Assembly: GCA_947631685.1 (NCBI GenBank)
Contig: CANRMI010000003.1
Location: forward strand, 124,001-188,000
Source: an uncultured Lachnospiraceae bacterium
GTDB taxonomy: Bacteria; Bacillota; Clostridia; Lachnospirales; Lachnospiraceae
Length of the DNA: 64,000 bases
Direction: 5' to 3'
Shown piece after piece: positions 1 to 8,589 of the stretch. The stretch's first letter is position 1; every line of letters begins with the position of its first letter. Both the position numbers and the translations under genes were made by a program. The notes under the pieces were generated by a model. It was not told the DNA's origin and did not search any database. It saw only the letters and a list, made by a program, of their open reading frames with translations.

Positions 1-1099
1 CGTAATTCAGCTTTGGCAGGGTATCGTGTCCCCACCAGCCGTCATACGTAGGATTGTAGGGCCAGCGGTTTTTGTCATGGAACAGAAAATAACTGCTGTA
101 AGGGCTGCTCTCGGAAATGAACGCCCCCTTTTCATAGCCCGGGGCATTCTCATAAATGCGCTCCCTGTCCATCCATTTATTGAAGGAGCCGCAGTGATTG
201 AACACGCCGTCCAGGATTACCCGAATCCCCCTCTTATGGGCCTCCGCCACCACCTTGGCAAAAAGTTCGTTGCTGGCTTCCAGATTGGCCTTGTTGGTAA
301 CCCGGTTGATGTACTTTGTGGCGAAACGGTTCTCCCTCTGTCCCGGCTCCAGCAGTTCTCCGGCTTCGTTTACGATCTTTCCGATGTGCGGATCGATATA
401 ATCGTAATCCTGAATGTCATATTTATGATTGGACGGAGAAACAAAGAGCGGGTTAAAATAAATGACCTCGACTCCCAGATCCTCCAGATAATCCAGCTTA
501 TCCAGTACGCCCTGCAGATCCCCGCCATAAAATTCCCTGACGCCCATTTGAGCCGGATAGCGGTTCCAGTCCTCCACATGGGTAACCTGTTCGTTAATAT
601 AGCTGTACTCGCGGTTTTCCACGTCGTTGGTCTTATCTCCGTTGAAGAACCGGTCCACATAAATCTGGTACATGACCGCGCCCTTGGCCCACGCCGGCGT
701 CTTAAAACCGGGGATCACCACAAAATCATAGTAGGGATTCGCTTCCTGGTACAATCCCCTGACATCATAAAAGCCCTTGATCTTTCCTACGTTGATCTCG
801 AAATGATAAGAAATCTTTTCATTGTCCAACTGATAGGTGATCGCGTAATAGTCAAAAAGCGTATCCGAGCTTTCCTTTAACATGAGCAGGCGTTCATCCC
901 CGCAGATCAAAAACACTCTGTCAATATTGTTGACGGCGGTCCGGAAGCGAATGGTGATCTCCTCATATGGGTTAGGCTCTGCCGGGATCACATAGTCCTC
1001 CGTGGTATCACTGAAAAGTGCTCTTCTGTTCAGTACGGGACGCATGGAAGCAATATACATCTGATTATGTTCCGCACTCTTCAAAAAATTAAATTCCAT
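1..1099 (-). CDS. GH13 alpha-glycosidase (neopullulanase / cyclomaltodextrinase-like), 3' end outside window
   Basis: The minus-strand frame opens at ATG 1099 (MEFNFLKSAEHNQMYI...) and stays open for 366 codons to the window edge, so only the N-terminal part is seen. A beta-sandwich-like N-terminal domain of about 140 residues precedes the alpha-amylase barrel, which starts near AVMYQIYVDRFFNGD. The barrel contains GDLQGVLDKLDYLEDLGV and conserved region I, DGVFNHCG, with the invariant Asn-His. A substrate-binding N-terminal domain before a GH13 barrel fits enzymes that cleave cyclodextrins, pullulan or maltodextrins in the cytoplasm; no signal peptide is visible. The catalytic Asp/Glu/Asp lie beyond the edge, so exact specificity cannot be read. 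It is separated from upstream ftsH by a terminator and is probably its own transcription unit. Confidence 0.85.
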   Translation of the reverse strand, partial: MEFNFLKSAEHNQMYIASMRPVLNRRALFSDTTEDYVIPAEPNPYEEITIRFRTAVNNIDRVFLICGDERLLMLKESSDTLFDYYAITYQLDNEKISYHFEINVGKIKGFYDVRGLYQEANPYYDFVVIPGFKTPAWAKGAVMYQIYVDRFFNGDKTNDVENREYSYINEQVTHVEDWNRYPAQMGVREFYGGDLQGVLDKLDYLEDLGVEVIYFNPLFVSPSNHKYDIQDYDYIDPHIGKIVNEAGELLEPGQRENRFATKYINRVTNKANLEASNELFAKVVAEAHKRGIRVILDGVFNHCGSFNKWMDRERIYENAPGYEKGAFISESSPYSSYFLFHDKNRWPYNPTYDGWWGHDTLPKLNY

Positions 1100-1207
1100 A
1101 ATTCCCAATCCTTATATCCGTTGTAATAATTCTATTTTATAATATTCAGACCGCCCACGCAAGCAATTACGGTAAAAAGATATTTGCCGGTTAAAAAAGA
1201 ACAAAGT

Positions 1208-1235
1208 AAAAAAGACAGCTTGCACTGTCTTTTTT
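1208..1235 (-). terminator. Intrinsic terminator after ftsH
   Basis: The arms AAAGACAG and CTGTCTTT flank a short loop, with A-runs on one side and T-runs on the other. It lies 160 nt downstream of the ftsH stop and ahead of the GH13 gene, so it probably ends the tilS-hpt-ftsH transcript. It would also work in the other direction. Confidence 0.75.
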
Positions 1236-1394
1236 AGAGAAGGTATTTCTTCTTAATGGGGTATAGCAAAAAACTATAATGTATTGGGGGGTTACGAGTA
1301 TTATAATAACATAGCGCCCCCTGTAAATCCAGTTCTAAAATTCACAAATATTACAAATTGGCACTGCTATTTTTGGTAAAATTGCACAATGTTT

Positions 1395-3197
1395 CTATGA
1401 GAACAGCGCCGCAAATTCCTCGCCCGTGATCTTTTCCTTTTCCAACAGCAGCTTCGCAGCCCTGTGGAGCACCTCCTCATGGGCCAGAATGATCTCCTTT
1501 GCCTTCGCGTAGCACTCGTCTATAATGGATTTGACTTCTCTGTCGATCTCCCCTGCCACGGCTTCACTGTGGGAGCGGGGATGCGCCAGATCCCGTCCGA
1601 TAAACACTTCGTCCTCATCGTCGTCATAGTTGATGACACCGATATTTTCCGACATGCCGAACCGAGTCACCATCTTGCGGGCCACTTTGGTGGCTTTTTT
1701 AATATCGCTGGAGGCGCCTGTGGTAATATCGTCAAATATCAGCTCTTCCGCGATACGGCCGCCTAAGGACACCATGATGTCCTCCTTCATCTTGCCCTTC
1801 GTCAAAAACATTTCATCCTTTTCCGGCAGAGGCATGGTATATCCTGCCGCCCCTAAACCTGTGGGGATAATGGAAACCGTATATACGGGGCCCACGTGGG
1901 GCAGCACATGGAACAGAATGGCATGCCCGGCCTCGTGATACGCCGTGATCCTCTTTTCTTCATCGGAAATGATCCGGCTCTTTTTCTCGGTACCGATCCC
2001 GACCTTCACAAAGGACTTTTTAATGTCCTCCTGCTCCACATAGACACGGCCGTCCTTTGCCGCGTTGATGGCGGCCTCGTTCAAAAGATTCTCCAGATCC
2101 GCTCCGGTAAATCCTGCTGTGGTCTGGGCAATCTGCTCCAGATTCACATCGTCTCCTAACGGTTTGTTTTTCGCATGTACCTTCAGGATGTCCTCCCGTC
2201 CTCCCACATCCGGAGGCGCCACGGCAATCTTTCTGTCAAAGCGTCCGGGACGCAGGATCGCAGGATCCAGAATATCCACCCTGTTGGTGGCTGCCATAAC
2301 AATAATGCCTTCATTGACGCCAAAGCCGTCCATTTCTACCAAAAGCTGGTTCAGAGTCTGCTCTCTCTCGTCATGGCCGCCGCCCATACCCGTACCTCTG
2401 CGCCTTGCCACCGCGTCGATCTCGTCAATGAACACGATACAAGGGGAATGCTTCTTGGCATCCAAAAACAGGTCTCTGACACGGGACGCGCCCACGCCTA
2501 CGAACATTTCCACAAAATCGGAACCGGAAATGCTGAAAAAGGGAACGTTCGCTTCTCCCGCCACAGCCTTGGCCAACAGGGTCTTACCGGTGCCGGGAGG
2601 GCCCTCTAAGAGCACGCCCTTGGGGATCCGGGCTCCCACCTTTGTGAATTTTCCAGGCTCCTTTAAGAAGTCTATGATCTCCTCCAGCTCTTCCTTTTCT
2701 TCCTTTAATCCGGCAACATCCTTTAAGGTAATGCGCCCCTCTCCCATGGAAAGGCGGGCCCTGCTCTTGCCGAAATTCATCATCTTACCGTTGCTTCCGC
2801 CGCTGCCGCCCTGAGCGTTCATGATCACAAAGATAAAGACGCCGGCGATAACGACCACCAAAACCGGGAGCATATAGGTTAAGAACCAGTTCTCCCGCTG
2901 AATATCCAGCACTCTCGGCTCTATTCCCCCGCTGCGCGCCAGCTCTTCCATTTCCGTGACGTCCGTGGCGTACAGTGTCTTTTCCTCTCCCGTAGTCAGC
3001 GTGACCTCCAGATAACCGGTGGGGGCTTCCCCGTTAGGATGTATCAGCACTTCCTTTATCCGCCCCGCTTCCATATCCTGCAGAAATTCCGCCCGGGTAT
3101 AATCGTCTTCCCGGTTCTGGAAAGAATTGAGCAGGATCAGGCCCAAGAGCAGTACTATGATAATGACAAGATATTGATTAATACCCTTTTGTTTCAA
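1395..3197 (-). CDS. ftsH: ATP-dependent zinc metalloprotease FtsH
   Basis: 600 residues, typical for FtsH. Two membrane helices (about residues 9-25 and 107-127) flank a short extracytoplasmic domain. Then come the AAA+ module with Walker A GPPGTGKT (199-206), Walker B IVFIDEID, the second-region-of-homology RPGRFDR (316-322), and the zinc protease motif HEAGH (421-425). FtsH is a membrane-anchored hexamer that degrades misfolded membrane proteins and regulatory proteins. It is last in the tilS-hpt-ftsH operon, 14 nt after hpt, an order conserved across Firmicutes. The C-terminal tail is short. Identity is not in doubt. Confidence 0.98.
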   Translation of the reverse strand: MKQKGINQYLVIIIVLLLGLILLNSFQNREDDYTRAEFLQDMEAGRIKEVLIHPNGEAPTGYLEVTLTTGEEKTLYATDVTEMEELARSGGIEPRVLDIQRENWFLTYMLPVLVVVIAGVFIFVIMNAQGGSGGSNGKMMNFGKSRARLSMGEGRITLKDVAGLKEEKEELEEIIDFLKEPGKFTKVGARIPKGVLLEGPPGTGKTLLAKAVAGEANVPFFSISGSDFVEMFVGVGASRVRDLFLDAKKHSPCIVFIDEIDAVARRRGTGMGGGHDEREQTLNQLLVEMDGFGVNEGIIVMAATNRVDILDPAILRPGRFDRKIAVAPPDVGGREDILKVHAKNKPLGDDVNLEQIAQTTAGFTGADLENLLNEAAINAAKDGRVYVEQEDIKKSFVKVGIGTEKKSRIISDEEKRITAYHEAGHAILFHVLPHVGPVYTVSIIPTGLGAAGYTMPLPEKDEMFLTKGKMKEDIMVSLGGRIAEELIFDDITTGASSDIKKATKVARKMVTRFGMSENIGVINYDDDEDEVFIGRDLAHPRSHSEAVAGEIDREVKSIIDECYAKAKEIILAHEEVLHRAAKLLLEKEKITGEEFAALFS

Positions 3198-3211
3198 AAC
3201 GCTTCCTCCGA

Positions 3212-3739
3212 TTAATCATCAAACTCCACTACCCCGATATAGGGCAGGTTTCTGTATTTCTGGGCATAGTCCAAGCCATAACCCACTACAAATTCATCAG
3301 GGATCTGAAATCCCGTATAATCCACATTGACCGGCACTACCCGCCTGTCCGGCTTGTCTAACAGCGTGCAGAGCCGCAGGCTGGCCGGTTCCCTGTTCTG
3401 CAGCATTTCCAGCAGATAGCTTAAAGTGCGGCCGGAATCCACAATGTCCTCCACTACCAGCACATCCTTGCCCTTTATGGTTTCGTCCAGATCCTTTACG
3501 ATCTTGACCACCCCGCTGGACTTGGTAGTGGCACCATAGCTGGAAACCGCCATAAAGTCCAAAGAAACGGGAACGGTAATCCGCTTGGCCAGCTCGCACA
3601 TAAAAAAGCTGCCCCCTTTCAGGACGCACACCAGATGTACCTGTTTTCCTTCATAGTCCCTGCTTACCTGCTCCCCGATGGCTCGTATCCTGTCGTTTAC
3701 TTCTTCCTCCGCCAACAATACTCTTACGTGCTCAGACAT
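3212..3739 (-). CDS. hpt: Hypoxanthine phosphoribosyltransferase
   Basis: 175 residues. The PRPP-binding signature [10 protein letters not shown] is at 96-105, and the N-terminal half carries the KGGSFF loop and the DFMAVSSYG segment typical of HPRT. It converts hypoxanthine (and usually guanine) plus PRPP to IMP/GMP in purine salvage. Its ATG follows directly on the TAA stop of tilS with no gap, which implies translational coupling. In Bacillus, HprT and TilS interact and affect ftsH expression; whether that applies here is inference from gene order only. Confidence 0.97.
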   Translation of the reverse strand: MSEHVRVLLAEEEVNDRIRAIGEQVSRDYEGKQVHLVCVLKGGSFFMCELAKRITVPVSLDFMAVSSYGATTKSSGVVKIVKDLDETIKGKDVLVVEDIVDSGRTLSYLLEMLQNREPASLRLCTLLDKPDRRVVPVNVDYTGFQIPDEFVVGYGLDYAQKYRNLPYIGVVEFDD

Positions 3740-5176
3740 TTACCGTCCTCCTCTTAACCGTACCTGCAAAATACGCTTTGTACTTTCCTCTACCTTGTAA
3801 TGACCGCTGATGCGGTACCCGATCACCCAGAGAACATGGGAATCCTCCGCCAGCAGCCAGATTTTGTCCCTCTCCCCGCGGGGAATCTTTTCGTCCACCA
3901 TGTAATCCTGCAGGGACTTTTTTCCGCCGTCTTTAGACACAGTAAGATAATCTCCCGGTTTTCTGGTCCGCAGCACCAACGGTCTTTTTATTTTATCATA
4001 ATCCAACCATTTCGTATATGGGTTTTGTGGAATATTCATCGTTTTTTCATAAAACAGAAGTCTGCATTCCAGGACTTTCGCACCGTCAAGGGGGATTTCC
4101 ACAGCTTCTCCCTCCCGCAAAAGCGGCAGGTTTTTCTCCGAAAAGACGCTTTGCGAGTACGGTACGCTCCCTTCCCGTCTCCTGAACCATACGGTTTCAT
4201 ATTCCCGCACCGCTTCCAGGTCACAGGGCAGCTGTACGCTCCGGTTTCCACTCCGGGTAAACAGTTCATGCGCCGCGTCCACATGCACCGCCCCAATATC
4301 CCGTCTGCCCGGCGCCAGCTCCTCCATGCAGAGCAGTATCAGCTGTTTCTGTAAAAAAGGATGCAGCTTTAAAACCTCCTTTACAGAGAGTCCTGTGCCC
4401 CCTGCCTCACCGGCTGCACCGCACTGTCCCAGGGCCTTCCTTGTTTCTTTCGCCACATAATCCGCGGCCTCGCTTAAAATATCCGCCGTATTGCCCATAT
4501 GGGCTATGGCACCGCCCGCCACGGCTTCCTCCGCATAAGGCAGGATATGGTGACGGATCCTGTTTCTGGTATAAGTATCCTCTTCATTTGTGCTGTCTAT
4601 ACACCACTTTTCTCCAATACCGGTAAGATATTCCTCTATTTCTTTCCTGCTTACGCTTAAAAGAGGCCGGATTATATCCGGTTCCCCCTCGTTCTTCCGC
4701 AAGGGCTGAATGCTGCCAAGTCCTGTAAGGCCGCTTCCCCGAAACAGATGAAACAGCATGGTTTCCGCCCTGTCATTCAGGTTGTGGGCCACCGCTATCC
4801 GCTCTCTTCCTCCGCCCTTTCCCTCCCAGGTCCGCAGGATCCGGCGAAAGAACGCGTACCTGGCCTGTCTGCCCGCCTCTTCCGTGGAGCAGCCCTGCTG
4901 CTCCGCCAGTTTTCTTACATCCACCTCTTCCAGAAAAAACGGGATCCCCAGCCTCTTACACAGCGCCTCTGTAAAAAGAGCGTCCTCTGCCGCTTCCCTC
5001 CGGATCCCGTGATTGACATGGGCCCCCAGCAGGGTAAATGAAATCCTTTTCTGCATTTCACGCAGCATAAAAAGGAGGCACACCGAGTCGGCGCCTCCCG
5101 ATATGCCTGCCACCACGGTATCCCCCGCCTGCAGCATATGATATTTTTCCACATAGGCACTGATTTTTTCCAACAT
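3740..5176 (-). CDS. tilS: tRNA(Ile)-lysidine synthase TilS
   Basis: 478 residues. The N-terminal PP-loop ATP-pyrophosphatase motif SGGADS is at 26-31, followed by HVNHGIR and NLNDRAETMLF, typical of TilS. The C-terminal 200 residues contain the TilS substrate-binding and C-terminal domains (LRTRKPGDYLT, KKSLQDYMVDEKIPR). The enzyme converts C34 of the CAU anticodon of tRNA-Ile2 to lysidine so that AUA is read as Ile; the gene is essential in most bacteria. It starts the tilS-hpt-ftsH set and lies 44 nt after the SpoIIE-like phosphatase gene. Confidence 0.96.
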   Translation of the reverse strand: MLEKISAYVEKYHMLQAGDTVVAGISGGADSVCLLFMLREMQKRISFTLLGAHVNHGIRREAAEDALFTEALCKRLGIPFFLEEVDVRKLAEQQGCSTEEAGRQARYAFFRRILRTWEGKGGGRERIAVAHNLNDRAETMLFHLFRGSGLTGLGSIQPLRKNEGEPDIIRPLLSVSRKEIEEYLTGIGEKWCIDSTNEEDTYTRNRIRHHILPYAEEAVAGGAIAHMGNTADILSEAADYVAKETRKALGQCGAAGEAGGTGLSVKEVLKLHPFLQKQLILLCMEELAPGRRDIGAVHVDAAHELFTRSGNRSVQLPCDLEAVREYETVWFRRREGSVPYSQSVFSEKNLPLLREGEAVEIPLDGAKVLECRLLFYEKTMNIPQNPYTKWLDYDKIKRPLVLRTRKPGDYLTVSKDGGKKSLQDYMVDEKIPRGERDKIWLLAEDSHVLWVIGYRISGHYKVEESTKRILQVRLRGGR

Positions 5177-5220
5177 ACCATAATAATAGCCAGTTTGTCC
5201 TCAAAATGCAAGCCGAAGTC

Positions 5221-6417
5221 CTATGTATTTTCCCAAAGCCCGAATACCACCACCGTCATATCGTCCCGTATGTGCCCTCCGGTCTTCCGCAATACGAGCT
5301 GCAGCAGAACCTCCGCCAGTTCTTTGGGGCTCTCCTGCTCCAGATTTCCCAATATTTCGCAGAGTTCTTCCTTGTAATCACAGTTTTCCAGGGCATCCAC
5401 AATCCCGTCGGAGAGCAAAAACACATAGTCCCCGTCCATCAGCCTGCGCTTTACGCCCCCGGTCTCCACACCGCGCAGCACCCCCAGGGGCAGGCTGCCG
5501 GAAGAAATCTGCTCCACCATATGCCCCCGTTTAATAAATGAGGCCGCCGCCCCGGCCTTGATGAACCGGCAGGTGCCGTCATACAGATCCACCTCACAAA
5601 TATCCAGCGTAGACATGTTCTGCTCTCCGCCCGCCACCAGCGCGTTGTTGATCAGTTCCGCGGCCGCGTGCGGTTCATAGCCCGCTTCAATGAGCTTTTC
5701 CATCAGATCCAGCACCGATTCGCTGTCCGCGCAGGCCTTTTCGCCGGAGCCCATGCCGTCGGAAAGCAGCAGCGTCATCTTTCCCTTTTCCGATTCCAGA
5801 ATGCTGTAATTATCACCGGATTTGCTTTCATTTTCTTTGACTGCCTTGGCGGTACCCGTGAGCATGACATAGCGGGCTTCCTCCACAAAGGTATATCCCC
5901 GCACCCTGCTGTCGATCAGATAGGGGCAGTTCATGGAAGGTGTAAACCGCAGATCCAGAAGTACGGAAAGCATGTCCGCCACTTCCTCCGCCCGGATGCC
6001 CCCCTGTCTCTGTGTCCGCATGGTGAGATTGATCTTCATCCGTCCCACCTGCTGCTCTATGTAATACAGGTCGCTGATCAGTACGCCCTCGCCCTGCAGC
6101 GCCTGCACGATCTGCCGGGCCTTCTTTACGGGAACCGGCTTGTAAGAGAACACCTCCCCCGCCACCTGGGCCATTACGCCGGCCATTTCGTTCAGATTTT
6201 CCGCCAGCAGGCACCGGCTTTCCCACTGTATCCTGCTGCAAAGCCTGTTTTCTCTTGTATCGGGGCCTTCTTCCCCGCCAAAATCCTGTTCCAGGGTCTT
6301 TGCCAATTCTTTAAAAGAATCCGCATAGGCCAACAGCTTCTGCCTGCCGTATTCCGACAGCAAAAAAATCCGTTCCGTTTCCGGTTCACTCAATAATTTT
6401 CTCATACTTCCTCTCAT
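5221..6417 (-). CDS. SpoIIE-family PP2C phosphatase lacking the membrane domain
   Basis: 398 residues ending in a PPM/SpoIIE-type phosphatase domain: LLSDGMGSGEKACADSE, DICEVDLYDGTCRFIKAGAAAS, GDYVFLLSDGIVDALE and HIRDDMTVVVFGL hold the metal-binding Asp/Gly positions. Its place between divIC and tilS is the syntenic place of spoIIE, whose product dephosphorylates SpoIIAA to activate sigma F in the forespore. Canonical SpoIIE has about 800 residues with ten N-terminal membrane helices. Here no hydrophobic segment is visible, and only 181 nt separate the start from divIC. The start at 6417 has a GAGG seven nt upstream; an in-frame ATG at 6405 is an alternative. It could be a diverged SpoIIE or a soluble relative that replaced it. 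Confidence 0.8.
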   Translation of the reverse strand: MRGSMRKLLSEPETERIFLLSEYGRQKLLAYADSFKELAKTLEQDFGGEEGPDTRENRLCSRIQWESRCLLAENLNEMAGVMAQVAGEVFSYKPVPVKKARQIVQALQGEGVLISDLYYIEQQVGRMKINLTMRTQRQGGIRAEEVADMLSVLLDLRFTPSMNCPYLIDSRVRGYTFVEEARYVMLTGTAKAVKENESKSGDNYSILESEKGKMTLLLSDGMGSGEKACADSESVLDLMEKLIEAGYEPHAAAELINNALVAGGEQNMSTLDICEVDLYDGTCRFIKAGAAASFIKRGHMVEQISSGSLPLGVLRGVETGGVKRRLMDGDYVFLLSDGIVDALENCDYKEELCEILGNLEQESPKELAEVLLQLVLRKTGGHIRDDMTVVVFGLWENT

Positions 6418-6537
6418 TCCGCCGCCTCAGCAGCCTTTCCGCGCTACATTGTCTATAGGAAACCGCCTATCTATTATAGAGGAAGCCCGCTTCTTTTTCT
6501 GTCGGATTTTCTGTGCCTGTCCGTAATTTTTTACGAC

Positions 6538-6563
6538 AAAAGGCGCCTTTTGGGCGCCCTTTT
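6538..6563 (-). terminator. Candidate terminator between divIC and the spoIIE-like gene
   Basis: GGCGCC arms around a TTTTG loop, extended by A/T pairs (AAAA before, TTTT after). It lies 36 nt downstream of the divIC stop and suggests that the spoIIE-like gene may have its own promoter. Confidence 0.6.
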
Positions 6564-6598
6564 AATCTTTCTTTTGGATTTATTCTATTCTTTACAGC

Positions 6599-6916
6599 CT
6601 AGTTATTCTGCCTGAAGATGATCTCTCCCTCATACACCAGCCCCAGCTTATCGTGGGCCACTTCTTCCACATAAGCCTTCGTGTGCGTGTACTTTTCGTA
6701 TTCTTCTATTTCCTCGGCCCGGGCATTCTCGTCTTCGATCTGCTCGTTCAGCTGCTCTATCCTGGCCTGATAGGTCTCCTGCTTGGCTCCAAGCTCCACC
6801 CGCTTTATCGCCACCATGACCAGAATCATGACCACTACCAGAGAAACTAAAAACATACTGAACCGGTTCTGACGTCTTTTCTTGTATACAGCCTTTCTCC
6901 GCTTTCCTCCTGCCAT
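6599..6916 (-). CDS. divIC: Septum formation initiator (DivIC/FtsB-like)
   Basis: 105 residues. A basic N-terminus (MAGGKRRKAVYKKRRQNR) is followed by one membrane helix (about 19-38), then a coiled coil (about 45-85) rich in Glu and Gln, typical of DivIC/FtsB. The protein acts at the division septum with FtsL and DivIB, linking Z-ring assembly to peptidoglycan synthesis. It lies between yabQ and the spoIIE-like gene, the usual Firmicute position. Confidence 0.88.
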   Translation of the reverse strand: MAGGKRRKAVYKKRRQNRFSMFLVSLVVVMILVMVAIKRVELGAKQETYQARIEQLNEQIEDENARAEEIEEYEKYTHTKAYVEEVAHDKLGLVYEGEIIFRQNN

Positions 6917-6947
6917 GCTTCTCTCCTATACGTAAACCTCTCCACCA

Positions 6948-7436
6948 TTAATGTTTACATAAAACCATTTTAAGCAATTTTACAGTATCCGTCAACCTCT
7001 TTTTCACATATCCGGCCGCTTTTTTCCCTTTTTTTGCGGCTTTTTTCCCCGCCGCCTTCCCCTTGCCGGACAAAATATGAAGCGGCTTGAACAAAAAGCG
7101 CAGGAGCTTTTGAAATCCAATCAATATTTTCTGCAGTCCAAAGGACACCCATTTCACAAAAAAAGCGCTGACGGTCTTCTTGTACAGAAGCATTCCTGCC
7201 AGTGCCCCCAGTATGGCAAACCAGCGCATGGTGCCGTTGCTTTCCCTGTGCATCAGGTAAAAAACGGCTATGGCGCAGAAAAACCAGAACAGGATGTCCT
7301 CCAGAGAAACCCAGAAGCCGCTGTGCGCGCGCACCCGCCGCAGGATCCGCAGAATATCGTACACAAAAGTAATAAAAATGCCCATACCCAGGGAATAGAG
7401 CAAAAATATGTTTTCACTGATGACCGGACTGCTCAT
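6948..7436 (-). CDS. yabQ: Spore cortex biosynthesis membrane protein YabQ
   Basis: 162 residues with three or four hydrophobic segments (about 8-28, 48-64, 72-90) and a strongly Lys-rich C-terminus (AAGKKAAKKGKKAAGYVKKR). The size, the segment GMGIFITFVYDILRILRR and the neighbours yabP and divIC identify the YabQ family. It is needed for cortex formation and localises to the membranes around the forespore. Only 31 nt separate it from divIC and 25 nt from yabP, so the three are probably cotranscribed. The poly-Lys tail is longer than I would expect. Confidence 0.85.
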   Translation of the reverse strand: MSSPVISENIFLLYSLGMGIFITFVYDILRILRRVRAHSGFWVSLEDILFWFFCAIAVFYLMHRESNGTMRWFAILGALAGMLLYKKTVSAFFVKWVSFGLQKILIGFQKLLRFLFKPLHILSGKGKAAGKKAAKKGKKAAGYVKKRLTDTVKLLKMVLCKH

Positions 7437-7461
7437 AGCCTTCCTCCATATGCGGCTGCCG

Positions 7462-7752
7462 CTATTTCAGCAGCCTTGCCAGGAAGGATTCTCCTTTTTT
7501 GCCATAGTTCGTATTTTCCGAATAGGTGAGACTGTCGATCCTGCCGTCCACGTCCACTTCACCCTTGTCCAGTGAAAGCCTGCTCACATGCAGCTCGTCT
7601 CCCTTGATCATCAGCATGCCCTGCTCGGTCTCCAGCAAAACCTCATGAATATCAAACGAAAGTACGTCATTTACTCCATTGATCGTACAGGTCCGGCGGT
7701 TGGTCAGCATAATTTTATGTACCCGCTTGTTTGCACTGTTCAAATCTTCCAT
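7462..7752 (-). CDS. yabP: Sporulation protein YabP
   Basis: 96 residues. The sequence NRRTCTINGVNDVLSFDIHEVLLETEQGMLMIKGDELHV is laid out like the YabP/YqfC family: a short beta-rich domain with 'GV.DV.SFD...V.L.T..G.L.I.G..LHV'. YabP is made in the mother cell under sigma E and works with YqfD-like partners or YabQ in spore envelope assembly. It lies between rqcP and yabQ, the conserved position. Confidence 0.92.
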   Translation of the reverse strand: MEDLNSANKRVHKIMLTNRRTCTINGVNDVLSFDIHEVLLETEQGMLMIKGDELHVSRLSLDKGEVDVDGRIDSLTYSENTNYGKKGESFLARLLK

Positions 7753-7822
7753 GAAAATACCTCCCTGCCATACTTTATAACAGTATATTAGGGAGGCTTG
7801 GCAGTTAGACCAGGATCCGGGA

Positions 7823-8062
7823 TCAAATATACCGGAAAAGTTCTCCTGCCTCTTCTTTCTTTATAGGTTCCCGCACACTTAAAACTTCCACCTTCACTTC
7901 CCTGTTGCCGAAGGAAACCGTGAGCACATCCCCCTCCTTTACCTGGGTGGAGGCTTTTGCCTCCCTGCCGTTCACCAGTACCCTGCCGCCGTCACAGGCC
8001 TCATTTGCTACGGTTCTGCGCTTTATCAGGCGCGATACCTTTAAATATTTGTCCAGTCTCAT
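7823..8062 (-). CDS. rqcP: S4-domain ribosome-associated quality-control protein RqcP (YabO)
   Basis: 79 residues from ATG 8062 (MRLDKYLKVSRLIKRR), with AAAGG about nine nt upstream. A longer GTG start at 8080 is possible but has poorer ribosome-binding spacing. One S4 RNA-binding domain fills the protein (LDKYLKVSRLIKRRTVANEACDGGRVLVNG). RqcP works with RqcH on obstructed 50S subunits to add alanine tails to stalled nascent chains. It lies between hup and yabP, as in Bacillus and clostridia. Confidence 0.93.
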   Translation of the reverse strand: MRLDKYLKVSRLIKRRTVANEACDGGRVLVNGREAKASTQVKEGDVLTVSFGNREVKVEVLSVREPIKKEEAGELFRYI

Positions 8063-8107
8063 GCCGTCCGCCTTTCCCACCTTCCCGTCGTTTTTCCGAA
8101 AAACAGA

Positions 8108-8135
8108 AAGAGAACCTGCGCGTACAGGTTCTCTT
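8108..8135 (-). terminator. Terminator after hup
   Basis: Perfect 11-bp arms (AAGAGAACCTG / CAGGTTCTCTT) around a CGCGTA loop, followed on the minus strand by T-rich sequence. It lies 35 nt after the HU stop codon and separates hup from rqcP. Confidence 0.85.
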
Positions 8136-8169
8136 AAGCTCTTCTGCCATCAAAATTATGTAGAAACGA

Positions 8170-8442
8170 TTAGTTGACAGCGTCCTTTAATGCCTTGCCG
8201 GCTTTAAACTTAGGAGCCTTGGAAGCAGCAATCTTGATCTTAGCGCCAGTCTGAGGATTCTTGCCCTCTCTAGCCTTTCTCTCGCTGATCTCAAAGGTAC
8301 CGAAACCAACCAGCTGAACCTTTCCGCCCTTCTTTAACTCTGCGGTAACGGCGTTGGTGAAAGCGGTTAATGCCTTCTCAGCGTCCTTCTTGGAAATTTC
8401 AGCCTGCTCAGCAATTGCTACAACTAATTCTGTTTTGTTCAT
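8170..8442 (-). CDS. hup: HU-family DNA-binding protein
   Basis: 90 residues, the canonical HU length. [25 protein letters not shown] forms the helical dimerisation half, and [21 protein letters not shown] is the HU/IHF signature leading into the beta-arm with its Pro tip. HU is an abundant nucleoid protein that bends DNA and helps replication initiation. It has a strong GAGGAGG ribosome site and its own terminator, as expected for a highly expressed single-gene unit. Confidence 0.97.
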   Translation of the reverse strand: MNKTELVVAIAEQAEISKKDAEKALTAFTNAVTAELKKGGKVQLVGFGTFEISERKAREGKNPQTGAKIKIAASKAPKFKAGKALKDAVN

Positions 8443-8589
8443 GTTGAACTCCTCCTCTTAAAATGAGTTTGCTTTATGGTAATAAAACCGTAGATGTTCC
8501 GCGTTGAAACGTCTATACATATTTATAGCGGTTTTTCATGCCTTTGTCAAGGCATTTTCGGATTTTATGGCTTTTTTGCCTGATTTTCC

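Noticed and set aside
26-880. Plus-strand ORF of 284 residues
   Set aside because: It lies antisense to the GH13 gene, whose catalytic-barrel motifs are unmistakable on the minus strand.
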